Positions 41,501 to 63,126 of a stretch of DNA of 64,000 nucleotides are shown piece by piece. Origin of the DNA: Streptomyces sp. Ag109_O5-10 (GTDB taxonomy: Bacteria > Actinomycetota > Actinomycetes > Streptomycetales > Streptomycetaceae). Each line of letters starts with the position of its first letter. Within the stretch, counting starts at the first letter, position 1. The notes below the pieces were generated by a model. It saw nothing but the letters and a program-made list of their open reading frames with translations. It did not search any database and was not told where the DNA came from. The DNA lies in assembly GCF_900105755.1 (NCBI RefSeq), contig NZ_FNTQ01000001.1, positions 1,488,001 through 1,552,000 on the forward strand, in the 5' to 3' direction. The translations under genes and the position numbers were made by a program.

Positions 41501-42640
41501 TCACCGCCGTCCGCCGAGAAAATCGAGGATGTGACCGAAGACGTCCAGGGCGGCGCCCCGGCCGAGGAACGTGTCCAGGTGGCCGTAACCGGGGATCTCG
41601 GTGTAGGACACGTCCAACTGGGGCTGGCGCTCGGCGAGTACGTCGTGGCAAAGCCGCTGGGAGTCCAGCCACAGCCCGTTGTCGCTGCCGGCGAGCAGCA
41701 GCACGGGGGTGTCGATCCGGCCGGCCGCGTCCAGCGCATTGGGCGGCAGCTGACGGTAGCGGTGGTCGGTTTCGTGCCAGCGGACCACGCTGCGGGCCAG
41801 CTCGATGCGGCGCAGGTGGGGCAGGATCCACAGCGGCGCGGGGCCGAGGAGGTCGGCGAGGCGGTCGTGGGTGGCCTCGGACAGGTTCTCGTGCACGAAG
41901 AGCGAGGCGCCCGTGCCCCAGGCGGAATTGTGCAGGATCTGGCAGGTCGGGTCCGGGCAGCTCGCCTTCCGTGAGGCCAGCGCGAACAACGGGGTGTACT
42001 TCGACCACAGGCCCACCTTGCGGAAGTCGACCGGGACGTGGTCGATCCGCGTCTTCAGCAGCTCCCCCGCCAGTGACATCCGCAGCGATGTCCGGCCGGC
42101 CAGTTTCGGCGTCAGGAACACACCCTGGGACACCACGCCGGCGAGGCCCGGCACCAGGCCCGCCGCCATGCTCAGGGACAGCGTGAGCGAGCCGATGCAG
42201 TGGGCGACCACGAACACCGGACGGTCGCCCACGCGCTCGCGGACGTGGTGGACGGCCGCGGGGATGTCGTACAGGGCCACGTCGTCGTACGTGTACCTCT
42301 GGCCGGTCTCGTTGTACGGCAGCCGGCAGCTGCCCCGCCAGTCCAGCAGCCAGGGCTCGTAGCCGTCGTCGAGGAGAACGTCGACCAGATTGCGGGTCTC
42401 CGGCAGCAGGAACATGTCGGCGGACGCGGTGTGTCCGTGCAGGAGCAGCACGGCGGGGCGGTCCGCGGCGCCGGTGTGTACGCGGGTCAGGCCGAGCCGG
42501 ACGCCGTCGCCCGCCCGGAAGGGGATCTCCTCGACGCGGGCCGGGTCGAGGCGGTGGTGCAGCGGGCGCAGGGCCGCGGTGGTCCTGACCCGGGGCAGCG
42601 CCGACCCGCCGGCGCGGGAGGTGGTCGTCCTGAAGATCAT
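41501..42640 (-). CDS. Alpha/beta hydrolase with a Cys nucleophile
   Basis: A 379-residue alpha/beta-hydrolase. Strand and oxyanion features are VLLLHGHTASADMF, and the elbow is VVAHCIGS with C148 instead of Ser; a catalytic Asp lies in LLAGSDNGLW and the His in GYGHLDTFLG. Cys in this position is known in PHA synthases, dienelactone hydrolase and the hydrolase domains fused to GMC/cholesterol-oxidase-like proteins of Streptomyces, whose VAHCxGS box it resembles. The ATG overlaps the TGA of the thioester reductase gene. Cys enzymes of this fold tend to catalyse acyl transfer, so it could move or release the acyl chain of the PKS product rather than simply hydrolyse it. Confidence 0.85.
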   Translation of the reverse strand: MIFRTTTSRAGGSALPRVRTTAALRPLHHRLDPARVEEIPFRAGDGVRLGLTRVHTGAADRPAVLLLHGHTASADMFLLPETRNLVDVLLDDGYEPWLLDWRGSCRLPYNETGQRYTYDDVALYDIPAAVHHVRERVGDRPVFVVAHCIGSLTLSLSMAAGLVPGLAGVVSQGVFLTPKLAGRTSLRMSLAGELLKTRIDHVPVDFRKVGLWSKYTPLFALASRKASCPDPTCQILHNSAWGTGASLFVHENLSEATHDRLADLLGPAPLWILPHLRRIELARSVVRWHETDHRYRQLPPNALDAAGRIDTPVLLLAGSDNGLWLDSQRLCHDVLAERQPQLDVSYTEIPGYGHLDTFLGRGAALDVFGHILDFLGGRR

Positions 42641-45111
42641 CGGTGGCGCTCCGTGAGGGTCGGGGTGCGGCGCAGGTCGAGCAGGTCCGCGGCGGCGCGG
42701 GCGAAGGGGCCGAGCAGGCCGCGGCCCATCTCCAGGCCGAACCAGGCGAGCCAGGTCAGCTTGGCCGCCCGCTTCTCCTGACTGGTCAGACGCGGGTCGA
42801 CCTTGATTCCGTCGATCTGGTCGCGGACGTAGGAGTCCGCGGGCACGACGACCTCGCCCGCCAGGCTCGCCGCCTCGCCCTCGCGGCCGATCCGCACGGT
42901 CAGCGCGCGGGTCTGCCGCCACAGGTCGCGGCGGGCCCGGGCGTACTTGTGCCCCTCCAGCCACCAGTGGCCGCCGTCGGCGTCGCGCAACCGCAGCCGG
43001 TAGCGCAGGAGTTGGTGCCTGAGTCCGTGCTGCTGCGGGATCCCCTCCTCGGGGCGGATCCAGACGTCGCCGCGCTCGACGGTCAGCGGCTCGGGATGTA
43101 CGGCGGTGCAGACGACCTCGCCGGTCACGTCCACCCGGCGCTCCTTCACCAGCTGGTACATGCCGGCGATGGAGAGGGTGAGCGCCATGGAGCAGGGGGT
43201 GTCGGCGGGGGCGCCGACCGGTCCCACGCTGCCCTCCGTCGTCTCCGAGAACCACAAGTAGGGCTGGTCGTCCTTGTGCGGCAGCCTGGCGAGGCCGTCC
43301 TGGGCGAGCCGCTCGAAGGTGCTGAGCTGGGCCTGCGCGTCGTAGCGGGTTGCGGGCGGCAGCCCCAGCGCCGCGACCAGCGCGGCGGTGCGTGCGCCTC
43401 CGGCCGCCGGGCCCTTCAGGGTCGCCTCACACAGCTTGAGAGCGGTAGGGCTCTGCAACACCCTGGAAAGGAAGGCGAGTTCGGGGACCGGCTCGGCCTC
43501 CAGGCGGGCCAGAGCGTCGGTGCGCCACTCGTCCCAGTCCTGGACGCGCACGTGCATACCTCCGAGCGCCATGTCACGGACGACGTCGTCGAGGGTGTTC
43601 GGCACACCGGTGAGGTTGTAGTCGTAGCCCCAGGCGTCGGGCTCGCAGATCGCGGCGACGGCGACCCGGCTCACCCAGTCCACCGGGGCCGCGTTCAGGT
43701 AGCGGAAGGCGGGTACGGTGCGGAAGCGGCCGAAGGCCGAGACGAGGCCGCTGCTGAGGTCCTGCGGGTTGCAGGCGCCGGTCTTCGTGTGGCCGCCGAT
43801 GCCGCCGGGGCGCAGCGCGGTGACGACCAGGCCGTGGTCGCGGGCACGGCGCAGGGCGACCTCGGCGGCCCACTTCGACTGGTCGTAGCCCGAGACGAGC
43901 CGGTCGACGTGGGCGAGTGGGTCGTCCTCGCCCATGGAGGTGATGCCGACCTCGTTGAAGACGGCGATCGAGGAGATGTGGTGCAGCGGCTTGGGCCGCC
44001 CGGTGGCCGCGAGTTCGGCGAGGGTGAGCGCGCCGAGGACGTTGCTCGCCCGCAGCGACTGGTAGCCGCGCAGGAAGTCCACGGCCGCGGCCACACTCAC
44101 GACGCTGTCCAGTGCGTGGGCGAGCGTGTGCCACAGTTCGTCGGACAGGCCGAGCCGCGGCCGCCGGATGTCGCCGGGCAGCACGGTCACCCGGCGCCGC
44201 ACCTCCGACGACCAGGGCAGTCGGTGACTCTTCAGCGCCTCGCCGAGCCGGGCGACGGCCGTCTCCTCGTCGGCCGCACGGACCAGGCAATGGACGTGCG
44301 CGTCACTGTGCCGGAGCAGGTCGAGCAGCATGTGACTGCCGAGAAAGCCGGTGGCGCCGGTCAGCAGGATCCGGCGGGGCGGCAGCGGCTCGGGCACGTC
44401 GGCGAACGGCAGTCGGTCGGCGAGGCTCAGATCGGCGAGGATCTGCTCAAGGTCCTCGGGGCGCGCCCTGCTGTACCGTTCGTCGCCACTGCCGGCACGG
44501 GGGCGAGGCGCCGGTGAGGTGCGCGGAGTCGGCGTCGGAAGGGTGCGCGGGGCGAGAGCCGGACGGGCGCCCGCTGCCGGGAGCGGCAGCGTGCCAGGTG
44601 CCGGAGCCGCGACAGCACCTGCGCCGGCAGCCGGCCGCGCACCGGCGACCGGAGCCGGCGGCGTGCCCTGGGCGGTGGGCGCCGGGGTGCCCGCGTGCAC
44701 GGCCCGCGGGGTGGCGTCGCTCGACGCTTCGGCCCCGGTCGCCCGCAGCCAGCGCCGGGCGAGACTGACCGGACGGGCGTCGGCGAACACCTCGTCCAGG
44801 TCGAACTCGATGCCCAGCTCGCCCTCCAGCTCCGCGACGAGTTCCACGGCGTGCACGGACGTGCCCCCCGCGTCGAAGAAGTCGGCGTCGGGCGCCAGGT
44901 GTCCCGCGGGCAGATGGCGGCCCGCCGCGGCGGCGATGGCCGCGGCCACGCCGTCCACGTCCCGGAGCGGGGCGGGGGCGGCACCGGAGTCCGCACCGGT
45001 GGCGGCCTGCATCACCCTGGCCAGCAGGTCGTCCACGCCGAGCCCGCCACCACCGCGCTCGATCGCCTCGGCGGTGGCCCGCTGCCCGGATTCCTCGGTC
45101 ATGTCACGCAT
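42637..45111 (-). CDS. ACP-thioester reductase fusion with an oxidase-associated C-terminal domain
   Basis: An 824-residue three-part protein. A carrier domain (about residues 50-125) has its phosphopantetheine Ser at S85 (FDAGGTSVHAVEL). An Ala/Pro-rich linker (about 130-205) leads to a thioester-reductase SDR domain (about 245-555) with GATGFLGSH, Y409 and K413 in GYDQSKWAAE. The last part (about 630-824) resembles a domain found in GMC oxidase/alpha-beta-hydrolase fusion proteins (ALTLSIAGMYQLVKERRVDVTGEV, DLWRQTRALTVRI). The R domain should release a carrier-bound acyl chain as an aldehyde or alcohol. No KS or A domain is present, so the carrier must be loaded by a partner, most simply by the FkbH domain of the PKS. 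Confidence 0.85.
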   Translation of the reverse strand: MRDMTEESGQRATAEAIERGGGGLGVDDLLARVMQAATGADSGAAPAPLRDVDGVAAAIAAAAGRHLPAGHLAPDADFFDAGGTSVHAVELVAELEGELGIEFDLDEVFADARPVSLARRWLRATGAEASSDATPRAVHAGTPAPTAQGTPPAPVAGARPAAGAGAVAAPAPGTLPLPAAGARPALAPRTLPTPTPRTSPAPRPRAGSGDERYSRARPEDLEQILADLSLADRLPFADVPEPLPPRRILLTGATGFLGSHMLLDLLRHSDAHVHCLVRAADEETAVARLGEALKSHRLPWSSEVRRRVTVLPGDIRRPRLGLSDELWHTLAHALDSVVSVAAAVDFLRGYQSLRASNVLGALTLAELAATGRPKPLHHISSIAVFNEVGITSMGEDDPLAHVDRLVSGYDQSKWAAEVALRRARDHGLVVTALRPGGIGGHTKTGACNPQDLSSGLVSAFGRFRTVPAFRYLNAAPVDWVSRVAVAAICEPDAWGYDYNLTGVPNTLDDVVRDMALGGMHVRVQDWDEWRTDALARLEAEPVPELAFLSRVLQSPTALKLCEATLKGPAAGGARTAALVAALGLPPATRYDAQAQLSTFERLAQDGLARLPHKDDQPYLWFSETTEGSVGPVGAPADTPCSMALTLSIAGMYQLVKERRVDVTGEVVCTAVHPEPLTVERGDVWIRPEEGIPQQHGLRHQLLRYRLRLRDADGGHWWLEGHKYARARRDLWRQTRALTVRIGREGEAASLAGEVVVPADSYVRDQIDGIKVDPRLTSQEKRAAKLTWLAWFGLEMGRGLLGPFARAAADLLDLRRTPTLTERHR

Positions 45112-45193
45112 GAGAGCCCTTCACGATGTGCGCGTCCTCATCCTTTGCTTCCGACATCCGAGGAAGTCCTCGCCTGCTTGCTGGGGCACGTCC

Positions 45194-58882
<13,689 letters not shown>

Positions 58883-59029
58883 CTGGGCAGGTGTCCTCAG
58901 GCAGCGGTGACGCGGGCGGATTCCGCACGACCGCGTGCGGCAGCGGCGTACGGCTGAGATCGGGTGATGTACGGCCGAAGTCGACGGACGTGCGGCCGGC
59001 GCGGGCGGGCGCGCCGGCGGCTGGTGGGG
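58883..59029 (-). other. Short gap between FAAL and PKS genes
   Basis: This 147-base gap holds no gene. A GAGGAC sequence about ten bases before the PKS ATG is its probable ribosome binding site. No hairpin was found, so FAAL and PKS are likely on one message. Confidence 0.5.
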
Positions 59030-60757
59030 TCATCCCGTGACGGGCACGTCCACCGAGGCGAGGGTGCCGTCGAGGTAGGCCGCCCGGGAGGCGTGGCGCT
59101 GGATCTTCCCGCTGGACGTCTTCGGGATGGTGCCGGGGCGGACCAGCACCACGTCCCTCACCGACAGGCCATGGGCCTGACCGATCGCGCTGCGCACCAG
59201 GTCGGTGATCTTCTCGGCCTCGCCGGCCGCCTCGGGCGCCACCTCGGCCACCACGACGACCTGTTCGCTCTCCACGCCGCCGGCGTCCACGGAGAACGCC
59301 GCGGTGCAGCCGGGCCGCAGTGCCGGGTGGGACAACTCCGCGGACAGCTCCAGGTCCTGCGGGTAGTGGTTACGCCCGTCGATGACGACGAGGTCCTTCA
59401 GGCGGCCGGTGACGAACAGTTCGCCGTCCCGCAGGAAGCCGAGGTCGCCCGTGCGCAGGAAGCGGCCCTCGCGGCCGGACAGGGTGGCGCGGAAGGTCTC
59501 GCGGGTGGCAAGGGTGTTGCGCCAGTAACCCTTGGCCACACTCGCGCCGGCGACCCGGATCTCGCCGACCTCGCCCTCGGGCAGTTCCTCCTGCCGGTCG
59601 GGGTCGGCGATCACCACGGTGATCCCGGCCCCGGGCCGGCCGCAGCCCACGGCGGCCGCGTCCGCCTCGCCGGCGTGCGGGCCGGTCTCGGCGGCCTCCA
59701 GCAGGGTGGGCGGGGCGTCCACCGCACCGCCGGTGACCATCAAGGTGGCCTCGGCCAGGCCGTAGCAGGGGTAGAACGCCTGATGGCGGAAGCCGGCCGC
59801 GCGGAAGGCCTGGCTGAATCGTCGCAGCGTGGCCGCGCGCACCGGTTCGGCGCCGTTGAAGGCGACCTTCCACGCGCTCAGGTCGAGGCTGTCGACCAGG
59901 TCGGCGGTGGCGTGCTTCAGACACAGCTCGTAGGCGAAGTTCGGGCCGCCGCTGGTGTGCGGCCGGTAGCGGCTGATCGCGGTCAGCCAGCGATCGGGGC
60001 TCTGCAGGAAGTGCAGCGGCGAGAAGAGCGTGGCCGTGGCGCCCAGGTACAGCGTGTTCAGCACCGGGCCCATGAGACCCATGTCGTGGTACACGGGGAG
60101 CCAGCTGAGGATCAATTCGCCGTCGTGCTCCGCGAGAACGTCCGGGGTGTGCCCCATCCGCTCGGTGATGATCCGCTCATTGTCCAGCAGGTTGCCGTGG
60201 GTGACCGCCACACCGCGCGGAGCGGAGGTGGAGCCGGAGGTGTACTGCAGGAAGGCCACCGAGTCGGCGGTGAGGTCCGGGGCGTGCCAGGAGCCGGCCG
60301 CGTCGTCGGGGATGTCCTCGGTGGCGACGCAGGTGACCGCGTCCAGGTCGGGCAGGTGCTCGGTCCAGGTGCGCGAGGCGCGGATGACTTCACGGCTTCC
60401 GAGGATCACCTTGGCGTCGGAGTCGGCCATCAGACGCTTCATCCGGATGAGAGCGCGGTGGTTCTGCGACCGTCCCTTCGGGGGCACCCCCGGCACGGCG
60501 ACCACGCCGGCGGCGAGGCAGCCCAGAAAGGCGGAGACGAACTCCAGGCCGGGCGGATGGAGCAGGAGGGCACGCGAGCCGGCCAGGCCACGGTCCTGGA
60601 GCCAGGCGGCGACGGCCCGGGAGCGGCGGGCCAGCTGTCCGTACGAGATCTCCTGGGTGTCCCCGTCGCAGTCGCCGGTGAGGAGGTACCGGTAGGCGGT
60701 GCGGTCGGGCTGTTGCTGGGCGTGTACGGTCAGTAATTCGACCAGGGAACGAGCCAT
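59030..60757 (-). CDS. Fatty acyl-AMP ligase (FAAL)
   Basis: A 575-residue ANL enzyme of the FAAL/DIP2-like group. The adenylate loop is YTSGSTSAPRG (residues 172-182), and SWLPVYHDMGLMG (218-230) and FYPCYGLAEATLMVTGG are FAAL signatures, as are FLRTGDLGFL and DLVVIDGRNHYPQDLE. FAALs adenylate long-chain fatty acids and transfer them to an ACP instead of CoA. The next gene begins with an ACP, so the pair forms the loading step of the lipid-PKS. It heads the minus-strand operon and has the only large promoter gap before it. The substrate chain length cannot be read from sequence. Confidence 0.93.
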   Translation of the reverse strand: MARSLVELLTVHAQQQPDRTAYRYLLTGDCDGDTQEISYGQLARRSRAVAAWLQDRGLAGSRALLLHPPGLEFVSAFLGCLAAGVVAVPGVPPKGRSQNHRALIRMKRLMADSDAKVILGSREVIRASRTWTEHLPDLDAVTCVATEDIPDDAAGSWHAPDLTADSVAFLQYTSGSTSAPRGVAVTHGNLLDNERIITERMGHTPDVLAEHDGELILSWLPVYHDMGLMGPVLNTLYLGATATLFSPLHFLQSPDRWLTAISRYRPHTSGGPNFAYELCLKHATADLVDSLDLSAWKVAFNGAEPVRAATLRRFSQAFRAAGFRHQAFYPCYGLAEATLMVTGGAVDAPPTLLEAAETGPHAGEADAAAVGCGRPGAGITVVIADPDRQEELPEGEVGEIRVAGASVAKGYWRNTLATRETFRATLSGREGRFLRTGDLGFLRDGELFVTGRLKDLVVIDGRNHYPQDLELSAELSHPALRPGCTAAFSVDAGGVESEQVVVVAEVAPEAAGEAEKITDLVRSAIGQAHGLSVRDVVLVRPGTIPKTSSGKIQRHASRAAYLDGTLASVDVPVTG

Positions 60758-61093
60758 GCGTCGAGTTCCACCTGTCCGGGTCAGCGGGTGAGGGAACCGG
60801 AGCTCGACGGGCGCGTGATGCGCACGCGCAGAAGCTGTTGACCGGGCCCCCTTGCCAGGTCATCCGCCTCGCCACCAGCCCGGCGGCGAAATGGCCGCAG
60901 GTCTCCCCGCGCCCCCCACTCAACTTGCTACCAATGAGTAACACCATAACAAGTCCCGCCGGTCGACGGGTCGAACGCATGTAAACGCTGCGTGTCCAAA
61001 AGGAGTTGGCTGTCCGCCGGCTCCGCCGGGCCGGCTCGCCCGTCCACGCGCCCGGCGCCCTCCCGACGGTCGGAGCCGCTCACTGGCCGCCGG
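60758..61093 (-). promoter_or_regulatory. Promoter region of the FAAL-PKS operon
   Basis: This 336-base gap is GC-rich at both ends with an AT-rich core at about 60920-60955. In it CTTGCTA (60924-60930) faces TAACAAG (60947-60953), an inverted repeat with a 16-base spacer and one mismatch between the arms, a candidate operator. No gene is evident. The right-hand end lies just behind the GAF-protein stop codon. Confidence 0.4.
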
Positions 61094-61705
61094 TCAGCCG
61101 CGACGGCGCGCCGACTCCTCGAGCCGTTCGACCAGTTCCGCCGCCATGGCCTTGATGGTTTCCAGCCCCGTACGCCCCCATGGGTGCGGGTCCTGGTCGA
61201 CCACGCAGATCGTGCCGAGCACCACGCCGGTGCTGTCTATCAGCGGTGCGCCCAGGTAGGAGTGGACGCCGATCGCGTCGACCACGGGGTTACCGGCGAA
61301 CCGCGGGAAGTCCCGGATGTCTTCCAGCACCAGCGCCCGGCGGCGCTTGACCACGTGCGGGCAGATACCCATGTCGATGTCGCGGGGCATGACGCGGCCG
61401 GGCACCGGGTCCTCCAGCAACGGCGGTCCCACGTGGACCGTGGTGTCCTGTGCGACGCTGTACAACCCCGCGAAGTACTGGCGGTCGGCGTCGAGGAAGA
61501 AGTTGACCCCGGCGTAGCAGCCACCGATACGGTGTGCCAGCTTCCGCGCGAAGGCGTCGAGTTCCGTATCCGGGCGGGCTTCGATGCCCAGCTCGCGCAG
61601 CCGCTCGGTTCGGGTACGCACCTGTGGGTCCTCCGGGGGGAGGAGCAGGTGTCGCAGGGCGATCCCGGACTCAGGCCCGGAGGAGTTGGTCGGTGTCGCT
61701 GCCAT
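61094..61705 (-). CDS. GAF-domain protein
   Basis: A 203-residue protein dominated by one GAF domain (about residues 35-195). Recognisable parts are DTELDAFARKLAHRIGGCYAGVNFFLDADRQYFAGL, DMGICPHVVKRRRALVLEDI and SYLGAPLIDSTGVVLGTICVVDQDPHPWG; the conserved Cys in GICPHVV occurs in many ligand- or redox-sensing GAF proteins. AAGGAG lies five bases before the ATG. It overlaps the conservon GTPase gene and is probably its last operon member, acting as a sensor or scaffold. Confidence 0.85.
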   Translation of the reverse strand: MAATPTNSSGPESGIALRHLLLPPEDPQVRTRTERLRELGIEARPDTELDAFARKLAHRIGGCYAGVNFFLDADRQYFAGLYSVAQDTTVHVGPPLLEDPVPGRVMPRDIDMGICPHVVKRRRALVLEDIRDFPRFAGNPVVDAIGVHSYLGAPLIDSTGVVLGTICVVDQDPHPWGRTGLETIKAMAAELVERLEESARRRG

Positions 61706-62291
61706 GGGAACTCCTTGTCGTGAGCAGATACTGAATCAGGTCGAGCAGCACGCGGATGCCCGCGCTCTGGACGCGGGCGTCGCACAGCACCACCGGCACC
61801 TCCTGCCTGAGGTCGAGAGCGGTCCGCACCTCCTCCGCGCGGTAGCGGTGGGCGCCGTCGAACTCGTTGACGGCGACGACGAAGGGGATGCCGCGCCGCT
61901 CGAAGAAGTCCACCGCCGCGAAGGAGTGCTCCAGCCTGCGGGTGTCGGCGAGGACCACCGCCCCGAGCGCTCCCTCGGAGAGCTCGTCCCACATGAACCA
62001 GAAGCGTTCCTGTCCCGGCGTGCCGAACAAGTACAGGACATGGGACGGACTGAGCGTGATCCGGCCGAAGTCCAGGGCCACCGTGGTGGTGGCCTTGTTC
62101 TCCACCCCGTCCAGCCGGTCCGTGGCCGCGCTGACCGCGGTCAGCAGCTCCTCGGTGCTCAGCGGCTCGATCTCGCTGAGCGCGTTGACGAAGGTCGTCT
62201 TTCCCACGCCGAACCCGCCGGCGACGAGCACCTTGATGCCCACCGGCAGGACATTGGCGGGCAGCGGATCACAGTCGTTTGAGGAGGCCAT
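61671..62291 (-). CDS. Conservon small GTPase-like ATP/GTP-binding protein (CvnD type)
   Basis: A 206-residue Ras/MglA-related P-loop protein. The P-loop is VAGGFGVGKTTFVN (near residue 20), a switch/Walker B-like region is LYLFGTPGQERFWFMWDEL and the base-specificity-like segment is VVAVNEFDG. Cvn D proteins bind guanine nucleotides and couple to the membrane sensor kinase of the conservon. The ATG at 62291 is preferred over longer starts because it gives the usual CvnD N-terminus; it overlaps the DUF742 gene by 23 bases. Confidence 0.9.
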   Translation of the reverse strand: MASSNDCDPLPANVLPVGIKVLVAGGFGVGKTTFVNALSEIEPLSTEELLTAVSAATDRLDGVENKATTTVALDFGRITLSPSHVLYLFGTPGQERFWFMWDELSEGALGAVVLADTRRLEHSFAAVDFFERRGIPFVVAVNEFDGAHRYRAEEVRTALDLRQEVPVVLCDARVQSAGIRVLLDLIQYLLTTRSSHGSDTDQLLRA

Positions 62292-62655
62292 CGCGTACCG
62301 CTTCCAGGAGGTCTCGATCAGGTCGTGCGGAGTGGCCCGGGGCAGGCGGGGGCGCATCACCGGCGACCACCGCGCCGCCCTCGGCCAGATCGGACAGCAG
62401 CACCTTGACCACGGCGGCGGGCACCTGCATCCGGGCCGCGACCTCGGCTACGCTCACCGGCCGCTCGCACAGCGCCAGCACCTGCGCGTGGTCCAGGCCG
62501 AAGGCGCCCTGCGTCTGGGCGCCGGTGGCCCGCACCACGGTCACGAGCGTGAAGTGGGACGTGGCCCTGGTCCGGCCGTCGCTCACGGTGTAGGGACGGA
62601 CCAGCCGCCCGACCGCTTCGTCGATCAGCGGTCCGTCGGGGAGGACCGGCGTCAT
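62269..62655 (-). CDS. DUF742 protein (CvnC type)
   Basis: A 128-residue protein with the DUF742 pattern: VRPYTVSDGRTRATSHFTLVTVV, the winged-helix-like ALCERPVSVAEVAARMQVPAAVVKVLLSDLAEGG and a short C-terminal helix. In conservons it links kinase, roadblock and GTPase subunits. It is three bases from the roadblock gene and overlaps the GTPase gene. Confidence 0.92.
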   Translation of the reverse strand: MTPVLPDGPLIDEAVGRLVRPYTVSDGRTRATSHFTLVTVVRATGAQTQGAFGLDHAQVLALCERPVSVAEVAARMQVPAAVVKVLLSDLAEGGAVVAGDAPPPAPGHSARPDRDLLEAVRDGLLKRL

Positions 62656-62658
62656 CGG

Positions 62659-63051
62659 TTATCCCACCGGGTGCCGGGGCGGTGTGGCCAGGTGCGGGCG
62701 CACGCTCTTCACCATCATCCCCATCTCGTAGCCCAGTACCGCTGCGTCCGCCTCGCGTCCGGCCAGCACCGCCAGCACCGCGCCGTGCCCGGCGGACGAG
62801 ACGAACAGCAGCGAGGAGCTGAGTTCCGTCACGATCTGTCGCACGTCACCGCCGTCGTCGAAGTGCCGGCCCGCGCTGCGCGCCAACGAGTACAGCCCGC
62901 TGGCAAGGGCGGCCAACTGGTCCGCGGCGTCGCCGTCGAGCCCCTCCGCTGCCTTCACCAGTCCGTCCGAGGACAGCAACAAGGCACTTCGGGTGTGTGG
63001 CACCCGGTTCACCAGACCCGTCAACAGCCAGGAAAGGTCTTCGCTCGCCAC
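62659..63051 (-). CDS. Roadblock/LC7-domain protein (CvnB type)
   Basis: A 130-residue roadblock/LC7 protein (SWLLTGLVNRVPHTRSALLLSSDGLVKAAEGL, LAALASGLYSLARSAG, GHGAVLAVLAGREADAAVLGYEM). These proteins act as platforms or GTPase activators for the MglA-like partner of a conservon. GTG start; the order kinase, roadblock, DUF742, GTPase matches the standard conservon. Confidence 0.93.
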   Translation of the reverse strand: MASEDLSWLLTGLVNRVPHTRSALLLSSDGLVKAAEGLDGDAADQLAALASGLYSLARSAGRHFDDGGDVRQIVTELSSSLLFVSSAGHGAVLAVLAGREADAAVLGYEMGMMVKSVRPHLATPPRHPVG

Positions 63052-63126
63052 GATCGTGTACTCCTCTTCGACGGAAGGAAACGGCTTGCTGGACGGGGCC
63101 CGGAGGCCTTCAGGGCGGCTCGGCTG

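Noticed and set aside
42641..43255. N-terminal extension of the Cys hydrolase into the reductase gene
   Set aside because: The extra sequence is antisense-like in composition and out of frame with the reductase; the ATGA overlap gives a better start.
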